NCBI RefSeq assembly: GCF_910592395.1
Contig: NC_088317.1
Coordinates: forward strand, 16,910,039-16,974,038
Direction of reading: 5' to 3'
DNA length: 64,000 bases
From: Lineus longissimus
Lineage: Eukaryota > Nemertea > Pilidiophora > Heteronemertea > Lineidae
Shown: in pieces, positions 44,816 to 58,400 of the stretch
How positions within the stretch are numbered: the stretch's first letter is position 1
How the letters are laid out: the number at the start of each line of letters is the position of its first letter
Notes under the pieces: model-generated
Databases searched by the model: none
What the model was told of the DNA's origin: nothing
Seen by the model: only the letters and a program-made list of their open reading frames with translations
Translations under genes and position numbers: made by a program

Positions 44816-46181
44816 GATACTAGTAGGTCAAGATCGTGTAGAATGATTAAAGCCCCCAGCACCTCAAAACCAGATTATCGAAGGTTGAAAGGCTATTCTT
44901 TTGCTCCTTGATTTTGACCACAAAATATTCCACCATGGCTGTTGTCAATTTCGGGCAGTACAAACTTTGAATCACGTCCTGGTGAAGGTCACTCAAGGTT
45001 ATTAGTTGAGTCTTGGGTGAGGCGAGTGTCCCCCATCCTTGCAACATCACGCACCTCAGAGGGTTAACGCTGCTAAAATGGAAGTCTTCCTCCTCCACCT
45101 AGATCCGACGCTGCACCTCCATCTCGTACACAGTACCTCTCCAGGCTGACAGTTGAGTCAAGGGTAACCTGTATCCATGGAAACAACAGTGGTTTCCCTC
45201 ATCTTCTGCTGCTTCTAAATTGGAGAATGTACAGAACATTCTGCCTCCACTGTTGAGATCTTGTAGTCAAGTGTTTGTCATCATCAAGGTTATATTGTTT
45301 TGTTAGTTGGAAAATCAACACTCACTGGTCCATTTCAAGAAAAAAATGGCACTGGGAGTTTTTGCGATATTGCTCAGAAAGTGCAAGATTTGGACCAAAA
45401 GTTTTATTTCATCTGAAGAATCAATCATGTCCAAAGTATCTAGAAAAATAATTATTTGGCTGGAATTAGACAAAACATGACCGAGAACAAGCTATTTGGA
45501 AAAAAATTGTAGCGAAAATTGCTTTGACTTTGTTTTGTCGTGACCACTCAACAATTTCAGCAGTCTGCCAGATGTGAATTTAAAAATGTCTGTTGATGAT
45601 ATTGATCAGATGACAATGGCTGATTGTCAGCGGCAATCAATTTCAAGTTAGTGGTTGTAGACAGACACATTATTGCAAACCAAAAATTACACAGTTGGTC
45701 ACTTATTGATATTTTTACCCATTGCTTGAAGATCACACCCAGCTTGCAGATCAAACCCAGCCTCTCGCTTGGAGGCAGGAAGGATTTTTTCCACAGTGGA
45801 TCAATCTCGAACGAGATCAATCAGAAATTCTAATCAGAATCAATCAAATCAATACAACATGTGCAATCGTACCTTTTCTCAAACTATTTTTGGCTGGATA
45901 TTGATGTTTGGCAAGCGCTATGTTAAATCGAGAGCTATAATATAATGTGCGGGTGTCGACATTTAATTTTGGCGTTTTGGCGAAGTTTGTATTGTTGCAT
46001 TTACTTGTGCTGTGGTTCAGTTGACGGTCCACTCTTGGGCCGCTCACATGAACTGAAATAAACCTGATGAGACCCGATTGAATCCGATGGAGACCGAATT
46101 GAATATTTTCAGTGCAGCGTTTCATTTCAGTTAGTAAATAAAGGTCAGGCATTTCAGTTACAGAAGGAATCCTTGTAAAAA

Positions 46182-46406
46182 TGTGACCCGCTCTATACCA
46201 AAACTAGGCGCTTGTCGCATCTGAACTTGACAGGTTGATACGGACTTGTTGTTCATTTCCCTATTGTAGACCTTTTGTGAAATGTGACCAAATCAGTTTG
46301 TAATAGATTTCACAAAAGGTCTACAATAGGGAAATGAACAACAAGTCCGTATCAACCTGTCGAGTTCAGATGCGACAAGCGCCTAGTTTTGGTAGAGCGG
46401 GTCACA
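46182..46406. mobile_element. 225-bp near-perfect foldback element
   Basis: TGTGACCCGCTCTATACCAA at the left end mirrors TTGGTAGAGCGGGTCACA at the right. The arms are about 100 bp and almost identical, with a spacer of about 25 bp (46283-46307). It ends about 70 bp before the exon carrying the TBL1XR1 start codon. Confidence 0.9.
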
Positions 46407-46477
46407 AATTATTGTATAAACATACATGATATTTTAAGAAAAATTGGACGTAATATTTTATTTTTCTGTCATTTCAG

Positions 46478-49400
46478 GTTTGCTTTATTAGGATTATTTT
46501 CTCTAATGTCGGAGTTAAACAGCTGACACAGCATGAGCTTCAGCAGTGATGAAGTAAACTTCCTAGTCTATAGATACCTACAGGAATCGGGTAAGGATGT
46601 CGCCCTTGTCCTTGCGGGGATGGGGGTAGGGTACGGTTCGTGGATGAGACGTCATGTCTGCTTTCTGAAACTCTGCTTGGCAAACTGGATATCTCATTCT
46701 CAAACACAAACGTCCAAGGCATGATGCAAGAATGATGTCATGTGCTGTCTGATATTTTTATGCAACTGTCTGCTGATTCACCTTGGTGATCGTGCTGATT
46801 GTGCTGGGAATACATGTGTTCTAAATGGCTGTATTTGAGATGCCACCTGAGCTGTGATGTCTTTGTGATTACATCATATGTCATATCAAGGTGTTTCTCC
46901 CTTGCCTCACCAAAGAATTAGCACTACATTTACGTGAATCGGCAGTGTAATGTGCCAAGTAACTGGTTTATCACTTGATTTTAAACTTATTTACAATACA
47001 AAGTGCCATCCTTATCATAGAAGTGTACATGTTGACTGGTTGATGTTTTCCTCAATCAAGTGCATGGCTATGGAGCACTCATACTCTACACTCACTGATC
47101 TAAGACCATTTGATTTCTGAGTAGATACCATTCAAAAGGTTTGATTTGAATAGACAATGGGTAGGTGCCACCAAGTTGTCCGAAGGTCATGGTGTCACGT
47201 TTCAGCTTGGCCTTACTGTCAATTTTGGAGTATATTAAAACGGTCTCATGTTGGTGAAACTAGAGTATGTAAAACTGTATGAAATGGCAATGTGGTATTT
47301 CTAATTTGTGTGACCTGGTTCCAGTCTAAAAATGGTTCCACTTATCCTTTTCTCCAACGTTGGGAGCACTCTGGTACACAAATTTGAAAGAACATTCAGG
47401 CACAGAAAAAAAAACGGGTTAAAAGCTGTGAGCCTGTGTGTATTCACTCCAGGTGCACAACATCAACATGCTAAAACAGCTGCGCTGGAACATGCATAAA
47501 GTTGACCTGAATACTTGACCCAATTCCTACTGAGCATGCTCAGTAGGTTGCTGGCGTCACATTATCGATTTTCCCTTTGAAGAATTGATTGTTGCCCCCT
47601 GGTGCTTCTTGGCCTGGAAATGAATAGCTCATAAGAGTGATGGATGGGCCATGACTACTATGTGCGTAGGGGTGCCAGGTTGTAATAGACTGATATAGAT
47701 TTTGTATCTTGTGTGTTGTCGGTATGATTTGGAATGGACTCTACCGATTAACCCTTTGAGTCAATGTAATGTTGTGTTTTTGCCAGGCAATGTCAGGTCT
47801 TTGTAACAGGGGTGATATATGTAGATTTGATTTTGTGGATACCAGGAGACCTAACCGAAGGTACTCGAGAGTACATTTATGGCCGTAGATACCTTTGGTC
47901 AACACGATTTCAAACTTAACTGATTTTTGTTCGGAAATCTGTCCGTTCATGTGCAAATGCCTGAATATCATTGGCCAGAGAATCAAACTCCTGTTGGGTG
48001 CTGAGGCAAATATGTCTGTCCATTTAAAAATGGCCGAAACATTCACTTCAAATGGCTCACTCTTGCGTATTTTCTGTGCAAAATCCCCAAAGTGCCATTT
48101 TTTCATGACATTGCGTTTCCCTAAGCAGTCCGTAGGCCTAGGTTTCATTGCAACATGGAGAACCTCACCTTGCATTTCTGACGTAGAGTAATTTTTTTAC
48201 ACTATTTGCATTGCCATTGTATTTGGGAGTGACAATGTTTTTGACCAATTTTTTCTAAAAATAAAGGAAACAAAGAAGCATGATTTGATTGTATACAAGT
48301 TTGACATTTCAGTTTTATGAAAAACCCTAGATACTGCAAATGTCAGCATCATTATTATCACATGAGTGATTATCATAGTTGTCTTCCTGTTTGGGCGGCA
48401 GCATGAACTGCAAGACGTCACAACATTACGTGGCGGTAAAATCTGATTACATATCCGCAGTGGAAGGATACCAGCCTATTCGGCAATCATTGAAAATAGG
48501 ATGGGGGTATTATTTATTGGTGTTTTCCAACAAATATTGCTCTAGCATTACTGGCGATGTACATGTATTTGAAACCGGAAGGTTAAGTCTACCACACCCA
48601 TGGCAACAATGTCCTTTGACATTTGAAAGTTTTCTGCTCAATTACTTTCATATTGATCCTGGCGTTCTCAAGAATGTAACTGTTTTAAAGCAGCCAGTAA
48701 ACAGACAGATTCAAGTTTCAGCCAATTCGTATGCATATAACTGCTCTACCTCACAGTGTGCCAGTGCATTTCTTTTTTTTCTGGACCACCAGTGATTATA
48801 GCCGCACTTACACCACCTGAAAATGGACCACCAATCTTGGTTCGGGAACCAATGCCGCACCATCGAAAATCCACCAAACGCTTACACCAGCGCTGCAGCT
48901 AGTTATAAAATCCGGCTACAGATGGCGCGCAAACAATAAATTGCATGCGCAGAAAGCGCCATTTCGAAAGCGCCGCCTGGAGCCGAACCATCTAACTAGC
49001 TAATTGCCTATCCATTTGCGCGTACACCACGACAAAGCAGAGCTTTTAACAAGCCGGGCGAATTTGGACCATCAAGCTTGGTGGGACAAATTCGCTCGGC
49101 AATTTGTATCGGCAATGGATTGCCGAACCAATTTGTCGCGGCAATGTGGTGGTGTAAGTGCAATTGGTCCACCAATATTTCGTGGTGTAAGCGCAGCTTA
49201 TGACAGCTACCCCTTTACTGAATTCAGCAACTTATGTAAACAACAGCCTGTCCCATTGTGCTCTACAGACACAACACACAGGTGAACACACCATTATGCT
49301 GCACTCACCGGGCCCCCGCACAGTGCCAGTCATAATTGATACAGCTTTTAGATTGATAAGACAACAGTCATGATGTATGTTGGAAAGTTTTACAACAGGT

Positions 49401-52400
49401 TGAAAGAGATTGACTCAACTTCAATGAATCTTGTGGTACTGTGCTTTTGAAAATACCAGATTTTTGTTTCCGGCCATGCATGCATATTGATAAGTAGCCA
49501 ATGTATAGCTGCGCTTACACCACGAAATATTGGTGGACCAATTGCACTTACACCACCACATTGCCGCGACAAATTGGTTCGGCAATCCATTGCCGATACA
49601 AATTGCCGAGCGAATTTGTCCCACCAAGCTTGATGGTCCAAATTCGCCCGGCTTGTTAAAAGCTCGGCTTTGTCGTGGTGTACGCGCAAATGGATCGGCC
49701 ATTAGCTAGTTAGATGGTTCGGCTCCAGGCGGCGCTTTCGAAATGGCGCTTTCTGTGCATGCAATTTATTGTTTGCGCGCCATCTGTAGCCGGATTTTAT
49801 AACTAGCTGCAGCGCTGGTGTAAGCGCTTGGTGGATTTTCGATGGTGCGGCATTGGTTCCCGAACCAAGATTGGTGGTCCATTTTCAGGTGGTGTAAGTG
49901 CGGCTTATGTAACCATGCTCTAACCAGGGTATACAAAATCTGGATATTTTATTTGGTCTTCTGCCGACCTCAACGCTGATTCAAATTCAACATCCTGAAA
50001 GGAGTATTGCTTCTCCTTTGGTATCAATCCCAGAACCAGACAGAAGGATTTGTCTGACTCTGATCCTACACTCGATGATGAGCATAACAGCAAAATGTGA
50101 AGTGAACTCTAAAGAAAAGAGTGACTTTTAAAATTTTTTCTCGACTTTTGGGCTCTATATTTCAGTCAGTGGCTGATGTCAGTGTGTGATACTTTGCAAT
50201 TTAAGCAGAGTCAGTTTGCAATGGGAGGACAATCAATCAGACCTTTGTCGGAGCAATTATCACTTCAGTGGTCAATGAGACACCTGTCGTGCTGGTGTGA
50301 TCTAATTTTGCCCAATCTTACGATTTGTATTGAGCATGTGTAACAATCAACTAATAAACTTTGTGTGACCTGGTGGTCATCGGTCATTGTCATACCAGCA
50401 GGTTTGAATTAAAGTACATTGACTTTTGAGAACGTGGCGCTTTTGACCCCACATGAAGAAAAAATGATGTGAAGCTCTCTGCACACAGTGATTTGGGGTG
50501 TTGGACTTGGGTTGGAGTCCAACATCTCAAAGTCAAATTACAAAAATTCCACAGAAAGGATGATGAATTTGTTAGATATTTTTCTGAATTTATAGCAGTA
50601 GTTTCTAATCTTGTTCCGCTTGCTACTTTCAGGGTTTGCCCATTCCGCGTATACCTTTGGCATCGAAAGTCACATCAGCCAGTCCAATATTAATGGTGCT
50701 CTTGTCCCACCCGCAGCATTACTCAATATCATACAGAAAGGCTTGCAGTATACTGAGGCCGAAATCAGTATTGGTGAGGTAGGTAGCTGGCAGGAGTTTT
50801 TCCCAAGAATTTAAAAATTTCATAAAGACAGTAGTGCTGGTCAGTCCCTGCCAGAGGATACTTTTGACCAATCATGACTTTCGAATCATGAAGGGCCTTT
50901 TTTCATTTTGAGGGGTAAAAAGGCATGTTTTGGGTTAAAGGGAACTGGAACCGCCGAGCGATTTATTCAACTTTTCGACTTTCACCGCCCGAGAAAGTCA
51001 AACTTCCAACTTCCTATTCGAGTTCAGATTTGTAGCTCCGCCCCCAGTGCCCGAGCATGTGCAGTTCAATTTGTTATTATTGAGAATCATGTGAGAATCA
51101 CGTGAGTCATGCGATCTTTCATTCATGAATTTTCGCAGTAAATTCCATAGTAGTGACGTCACTCAATGATTGACAGCTAGGCGCCACGTTTCATTCATGC
51201 CTCGTTCTGATCACCCGATACGCGGGAAATGAAAACGAGGTCATACGAACTGGCTTGGCGGTTCCAGTTCCCTTTAATAACAGAAGCCCTATACTGTACC
51301 TTAGTCATGATAGAAACTGACTAACTGTTCTTGCTCTGTTTTAGGATGGTGCGGAGAGAGTTATCGAATCACTGTCCCTGATAGACGCAGTGATGCCAGA
51401 CGTGGTCGAGTCGAGAAAACAGGCAGCGCAGAAACAGAGCCAAATAAAAAACGAACCGAATAATACGAATGGCGAGGAGAGTGCGCATTCTTTAAGTAGG
51501 TATCCCAGGTTTGTTAGGCAAGAAAAATTGCATGAGCACCTAGGTTATTGGCGTAGGCAAAATGTAGAATGCAAGGTCTGTAAAGTGCACTACACACTGC
51601 TTTGACAGGTGTTGTACACAACTTTGATTTCATATCACAAGTTTTCAAGTGGTATTTTTAGAAAGCTTACATGAAACCAATCATTCTGACTAGTGGCAGC
51701 TGTTTTGTAGAGTTCTTCAAGAGTACATTAGAAGTTATCTGGAATTCCTATCTTTTTCTTCGGCAGACTTGGAAAAAAGACGATGTTTGTGGCGACTGCC
51801 AGGTTGAACTTGTTTGTGTGCAGCATGCAGGCAGCTTTATAGGCAGCGCCTAAAAATTGTTTGTCAGATGTTGTAACTCTACCTAACCGTAGAAAATAGG
51901 CCTACCCCTAATCTAAAAACTTTGAGTCAGAAAAGAAGAAAATTTGCTGGAAATATTTCGTCTCTATCATTTGCACAACATTTGTGCACAACATTGCACA
52001 ACATTTTGGTGAGGGAAATGATAGACAATGAGATCTGTTAAGTCCCGCATTTGACTGTGGGGTCGAACTGCGGACCTCCTGACTGCTGCCCGCGAGTCCG
52101 GGCCACTAGTCCTCAGCGGCTCCTTGTGGAAGCTTTGCAATTAATGAGAGGCCTCAATATGCTCCTGGCAGTAGTGTGTTGCTGCTGAGAGAAGACAGCT
52201 GATGCCTGTAAACTTGTTTAATATAAGCCCAGGTGGCTCGCCGAGGTTAGTTGGGTCAAACCCAGGGTATCTGTAAAACAGATTTCACTCCTGTAAAAGT
52301 AGCCAGGGGATAAAACAGATTTCACTCCTGTAAAAGTAGCCAGGGGATTTTCTGAGAATAGTTTCTTTACTGTCAACACTGTCGTCAATGATGGGCGTTC

Positions 52401-55400
52401 CTACTTTGAGAGTAACCCTCATTCAAACTACAAACTCTTTCCTTGAATTCTTTGATTTAGTACCCACGTTTCTTAGAGGAGGTTCTAATTGTGGATCTAG
52501 GTTGCCTACAAAGTGGCTCCTGACGTCAGCACACAGCTGTCAGGAATCAGACATGTTCGACTCCTGGAGTGAAAACAGTGCCAACGCCTGTACAGTGTAC
52601 CTGAAACAGATAATATTATGTGTTTAGCTTGAATGTTTGGAAAAAAATCTTGGTAAAAGTACACCTTGACTGAATTCTGGGGCGATTATTATCCTGATGA
52701 AACTTAACGCTTTCAAAGCTAGGTGTAAGTGTACTCTGTGCGGGGCTATCAATTATTGTGTGGTAGGCTTACTTGATTCTGTCCCGTTCCATTCTGTGGT
52801 CTGAGTACAGCTTGTGGGTTACAACCAATGCCTTGTACTACTGAGGATATTGACATGTTGGCCATTGTTTAAAGTAGGTCCCATACTTCTTCTTTTGCAG
52901 CCTTCACTCTACACTTGGCGGTGTTATTATCCTCCTCCAAGGTGGGATGAGTGGTTCATCTAGAAATACAATCCTGGTTTCTCCCCGTGGATCAAACCCG
53001 GGCCCTATTGCATGGCAGCCAGCAGTGTTAACCACTGGGCTGTACAGCTTCTCGACCACATGAAAGAATTCCTATAGTTCAGGCACTGAACATGACTCTA
53101 TTTGTTGATAACATGAATTATGAATAAAAGACATGAAATCGATGTGACACGTTTCTATTTCATGGTAAAATTTCATGTTTTTCAATCTTCTTTCAGCAAA
53201 CCATAACGATGCCATGGAAATTGATGGAACGTTAGAAATTCCTAGTAGTAAAGCAACGGTCTTACGGGGCCATGAATCAGAAGTGTTCATATGTGCTTGG
53301 AATCCCACAAATGATTTGCTTGCATCAGGGTAAGTATGAAGGTTTGGGGTTCCGCCTGTCAAAGACGGCTTCTGAATCCGATCACTTCTCGAGTTTCTTG
53401 CGACTGAATCTGAACAGATCACAAAAATTTTCAAAAAGACTTGGATTTTCTGTCAGATGAAGAGTTCTTATGGAAGAAACGGTCATTTATTTGAGGTCAA
53501 AGACTTAATGTGGGAACGTTAAGGTCATCTAAGCTGGTGGGTAGAGGGGAGGCTGATGTAAACATCGATCCTACTGCAGCAACCAATACTGGTGTTCTTT
53601 GTCATCTCTGTGTCCTTTTCCCCCCAGGAGACAAGTCGACATTTAGTGCTGTCTCATCTTTCATCGCTAAGCTTCTCTTCTCCTCGACTGGGGATTGTAC
53701 CGGTGACATTTATTTGATCTGTGTGTCAACAAACTGGCTGTAAAGGTCAAGTGAAATCAGTGACTCCACCTTATCCTTGTTGAGTGTCATTGTTTTTGCA
53801 TCATACGGCGGCCTTTGAAATCGACTTGCCGTCGGTTTACCACCAACGTGCTGATAAAAATTGGTCCGTGCGACAAACATCTGGATGCAGAGGCCAAGTG
53901 AAATCAGTGACTTCACCTTATCCTTGTGCAGTGTCATTGTTTTTGCAAGTAGACTTAGCGTAAGATTACAACCAACATCCTGCTAAAAATCGGTCCGGTT
54001 CGCAATAGCTGGACTTGTGTCTGTCATAAGATGACTTCCCTGGGAACTTGTGATGGTTTCAATTCATTGCCTGTTCCCTTCAGGTTTGTGTCACTCATCT
54101 ATCGAATCTAGTCCGGGGGGGGGGGGGGGCGTCACATACCCAGACTCCTTTACTTAGGATATTGGAAAAACCTGTAGATTCGACAGCCGCAAGTGGAATG
54201 AATTTCCTCATACTAGCAAATGTTCTTCAGAGCTATTGATTGAAACCACTACAGCCACCTCTGATACCATGGTAACCACACTTGGTGGTGTTACTGGAGA
54301 GCTTGAAGGGGTGTGAGATACATTTAATTGAGGTGTTGATACAAAGAGGTCAAATATTGTGGACACCAGTGTAGTATTTAACAGCTTTCCCAGAGTACTT
54401 TCTGAGAAACCAATCTATTTTTGATCCCAAGATGGCAAAGTCCTGACAGTGCTCGAGGGAGTTGTGACTCCATGTGTAGAATTAGGTCAACTGCCTCATT
54501 ATTCCAAACCAGGATATATTCTTGGAAATGTTGGTGTGTGGTGCTGCAATGCCAGTCAAAATAGTGATATGATATTGTTGTGTCTGTATCATAACAAATG
54601 GCAACATGTAATGCGGGCCTGGATCTAGGGACTCCTTCTTCAAAGTTCAGGCAAAGATATCTAGATTAGAATATGCTTGGCTGTTTACATCCTCCTTTGC
54701 ATTTGACCTATTAGTTGGAACTTCTGTCTCCTAGTGCCTGTGACAAACAGGACAAGCTTAAGTTCACACACAAGAGGTATGAATGAGTGGCATCCGTGTG
54801 AACCCAGATATTCAACACATCTGAGTAAAAGTGCATGCCATGGAGATGGCAGTGATACGCACCTCCAGCTTTGAGCTAACTCGGGAAAAAAATGAATAGT
54901 TACTACTCTGGGCAATGTAGAACAACCTTGGCTGACTTGTCACGCTTCGATTTGTATTCCGCAGAGCGAATCAATACACAATATTCATGAATGTCGACCC
55001 GGCCCAGAATTATCGTAAACATTTTTTGTGTAATCTTTGTGAGGCATTACATGTGGTACTGCTGAAACCATAATAATTCTGCATTCTTGAGATGAGCAAA
55101 TGTTTGCTCCAGTCGTTTGCAAACTAAACAACTTGTCTCCATGGCAACGTTACAAGCATTGTTGTTGCGGTTTCCTAGGATCTGAAATTTGATCCGACTG
55201 CTTGAAGAAAGATGTTGTTGTCGAGGGTTCTGATGGCATAAGCTTGTAGCTTGACCTAAGGCATGCCGAAATTTTGTACGATAGTGTGCAGCTTCCAGAA
55301 TGGGATATAACTCCTGGTTCTGATTATGCTATTGTTAGAACGTTGAAAAATAGAAGTCAGTAGAGGAACAGAAAGGTGCATGAAATGAAATATGTTTGGA

Positions 55401-58400
55401 TGAAGCCATGAATCGGTGATATTTTTGCAGCGTCAGCAAAAATATGTCTACGGTTAAACAAAGGAATTGCTGATGAGGTATTTTACCTGTAGAGTAGATA
55501 TCATTTCCAGCATTCCTTCCTACTATAAACAAGCACAATTGCTTGGCTCGGGTAATGACCAGACATTTTGTGAAAATTTATCGGTTGGTCATGTATAGAT
55601 TTGTCCTGAAACTTGACCGCTATACTGATATGGTGATCATATTACATGTATTTTACTCCGACTCATAAATGTAACCCCGTATAGCAACAACAAAGTTTTT
55701 CTGCTTGATGTATTGTGGGGCTAAAGCCTTTGCTCGGTCATATACGATGAAATGACCTGCCCTGGATCAAATCCAGCACCTGTAGCTCTTTGAGAAGCTG
55801 ATAAAACTGCTTAACAAGTCTGATGACACAGCCTCAGTGACTGATCGAGATTAGAGTCAATGCTCCCTTCAAAGGTTGAAAAACTCATTACGCACGAAGC
55901 CTGAACTCGGCCACATACAACGTTATGACCTGCCCGCAGATCAAATCCAGCACCTGTAGCTCTTTGAGAAGCTGATAAAACTGCTTAACAAGTCTGATGA
56001 CACAGCCTCAGTGACTGATCGAGATTAGAGTCAATGCTCCCTTCAAAGGTTGAAAAACTCATTACGCACGTCGATATGGTTCTTTTGTGCCATGATATAC
56101 TAGTTACCTAATTGAATTAGGTGGTGTGTGTGGGTGTACGTCAGGTATTATTAGCCATGATGGTACATGTATATAACCATTAATGTAACAGACTCTGCCT
56201 GTGGGGTAAACAGCTGATGCTGTAGCTAGTGTGCTGTTCTTGTCGATTGATTTTAACCCATTAGTGTTGACTCTTACTTTAGGAGATAATTGAAACTGAA
56301 ACTACAAAAATGTACACTCGATGTGTTTTTGGGTGCCACTCCAGTTTTGATACACCAATTTGGGTTATAGACCTAATGGGTGATATGAATAAAGACTAGC
56401 AAATGCTTTTACTTCAATTTTGTACAGAAAGGCCTAGTGTAAATGTACATGGAGTTTTAGATAAAAGCATTTGCTAGTCTTTATTCATATCACCCAATGA
56501 CTCTGACAGTGGCTTCAACTGAGTCCATATGAAGCTGTGGGCTGGATCGATTGTTTGCTTGCTTGTCCAGGCAGGCAACTGGTACAACATGTTCAAATAA
56601 CTTTGGTTCCATACATGTCTCGTTCTCAATTTATGATAAAGTCTAAATGTCATCCACCTAGTGGTTTTACTATAAGAGAAATTCATCCATTCATATTAGG
56701 CCTACCAGCAGGCAGTATCACTAAACCTCATCATGAAGGATTGCCAACTTCAGGCACGAATGAAAAATCCCAGTTAACAGTAGCTTTGGGAATGCTGAAT
56801 CATGCAATGTGCATTGACATTTCTGAACTAAACTGGTTCTGTTTCATCCTTATCGGACATGACCTAACCCCCCAAGACTGTCTTATCTCGTCCGCTGAAA
56901 TCTCCATGTAAACCCAGTGACTTGACAAGATATCGATACCGTTGTCATAGCGAGCGTATCGAGATTGAACCGAGGCGCAAGGCCATAAAATATTGATGGG
57001 ATTGTTCTGGGAAACCGGGCTTTGAATGACAAGCAGAGAAATGGTCACCAACGGTCAATGCTGCAACTTGGTTACGGAGGCTTGGCAGATTACATGCCTT
57101 GTAAAAACATTGGTGGTTGCTCATGCTTAGGAAATCTAATAATGCTCCGTAGTTGTGGCAAGCGTGGGCGAACAGATAATTCGAGATGAATTTTTATGCC
57201 CGGGGCTGAAATCTATCCAATCCAAAATGAACGCTGGATTGATTTTCCTTTTCCCATTGGCTGGCACTGCGGGGTGTGATTTCCTTAGTACATTTGGTAT
57301 GACGTGGAGGGTGCTCTCTCTGTTTTGACTGGCAGAGTCATTTGTATTGCTGGTTTTATTTTCGTAAACACTGGTTGTCCCGATGTTGCTCATTTTTCTG
57401 CTGTTGCTCTCCCAAGTCCCCTCACCTCTTACTAAGTACCTCGCTGCTTTCAAGAGCCTGAAACACTAATGGACCCTGTTGTCGTAAAATATTAATGGAA
57501 CCATTCAGTAAAATTGGCAATCTATTTCTTCGTGTACTCGGTGGAACACGGATGCACCGGCAATCTATAAAAGTAATGGCTACTCAAGCATTCCAGCCGC
57601 CAGAATCTACAACCCATTTGTGTCATGCAGAACCTTTTTTACGTTATGGTGATGTCTGAGTCATAGTCGAGGGTTAGTTAGTTCGGGACAAGGGACTTGG
57701 CAAAAATGTAGTTTATGACGATAGGTTGCTTCTGCTCTCGTATTTTATGTTGATATTATGAATATATTTTTAGCGTGATTCTGATGAATCATCGTTTTTA
57801 GCTCACCTCTTAGCAGAGGTGAGCTTATCCCATACCGTGGCGTCCGTCGTCCGTCGTCGTCGTCGTCGTCGTCGTCGTCCGTCGTCCGTTAGCAGGGCAC
57901 GTTTCGTAACTGTTAGAGCTATTGAGTTGAAACTTGGTACACATGTACCCTTATGTAATGACACCTGGGAGACCAAGTTTCGGTCCGATTCGTTTCATGG
58001 TTTGGCCACCAGGGGGCCAAACGTTAAAAGTGAAAATATGCAATATCTCCCTTAATAGTAGTCGGGAAATTTTGAAAAAAATATGGTAGGTACTTCTAGC
58101 AAAGGTGCATCATATATCCTCCGGGTTTTTGATTTGACCTCCTTTTTAAGGTCACAGAGGTCAAATGGTGTAAATTAGCCGTTAGGATGTAACGATGGCA
58201 CGTTTCTAAACTGCAATGACTATTGATACCAAATTTGGTACACATTTACCCCTTAGTCAGGTGATCTCAGGGACCAAAGTTTGGTCCAATATGATTCACC
58301 ACTTGACCACCAGGGGGCAAAATCCAAAAACCTTAAAAATGTGATTATTCCTTAACTTCTTGCCCGATTGCCACCAATTTGATATCATGGGTACATCTAA

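Larger units (their letters stand above)
34579..46477. other. Long region without a recognised protein-coding gene
   Basis: Apart from the short candidate ORF at 35689-35772, I see no exon with family similarity on either strand. It holds a poly-G run at about 36,529-36,541, a dispersed-repeat copy at about 39,735-39,792, a 20-bp tandem repeat at 42379-42438, duplicated segments at 44637-44815 and a long palindrome at 46182-46406. FAM43 5' UTR exons (left) and TBL1XR1 5' non-coding exons (right) are expected somewhere inside. Confidence 0.4.

Noticed and set aside
47741-48191. Overlapping 144-codon (-) and 98-codon (+) frames in TBL1XR1 intron 1
   Set aside because: No family similarity or splice support, and open frames on both strands of the same segment; probably an old repeat or chance.
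49390-49702. Open frames of 93-99 codons around 49.0-49.7 kb
   Set aside because: The same peptides appear in both copies of the inverted MITE pair, so they are translations of the element and not genes.
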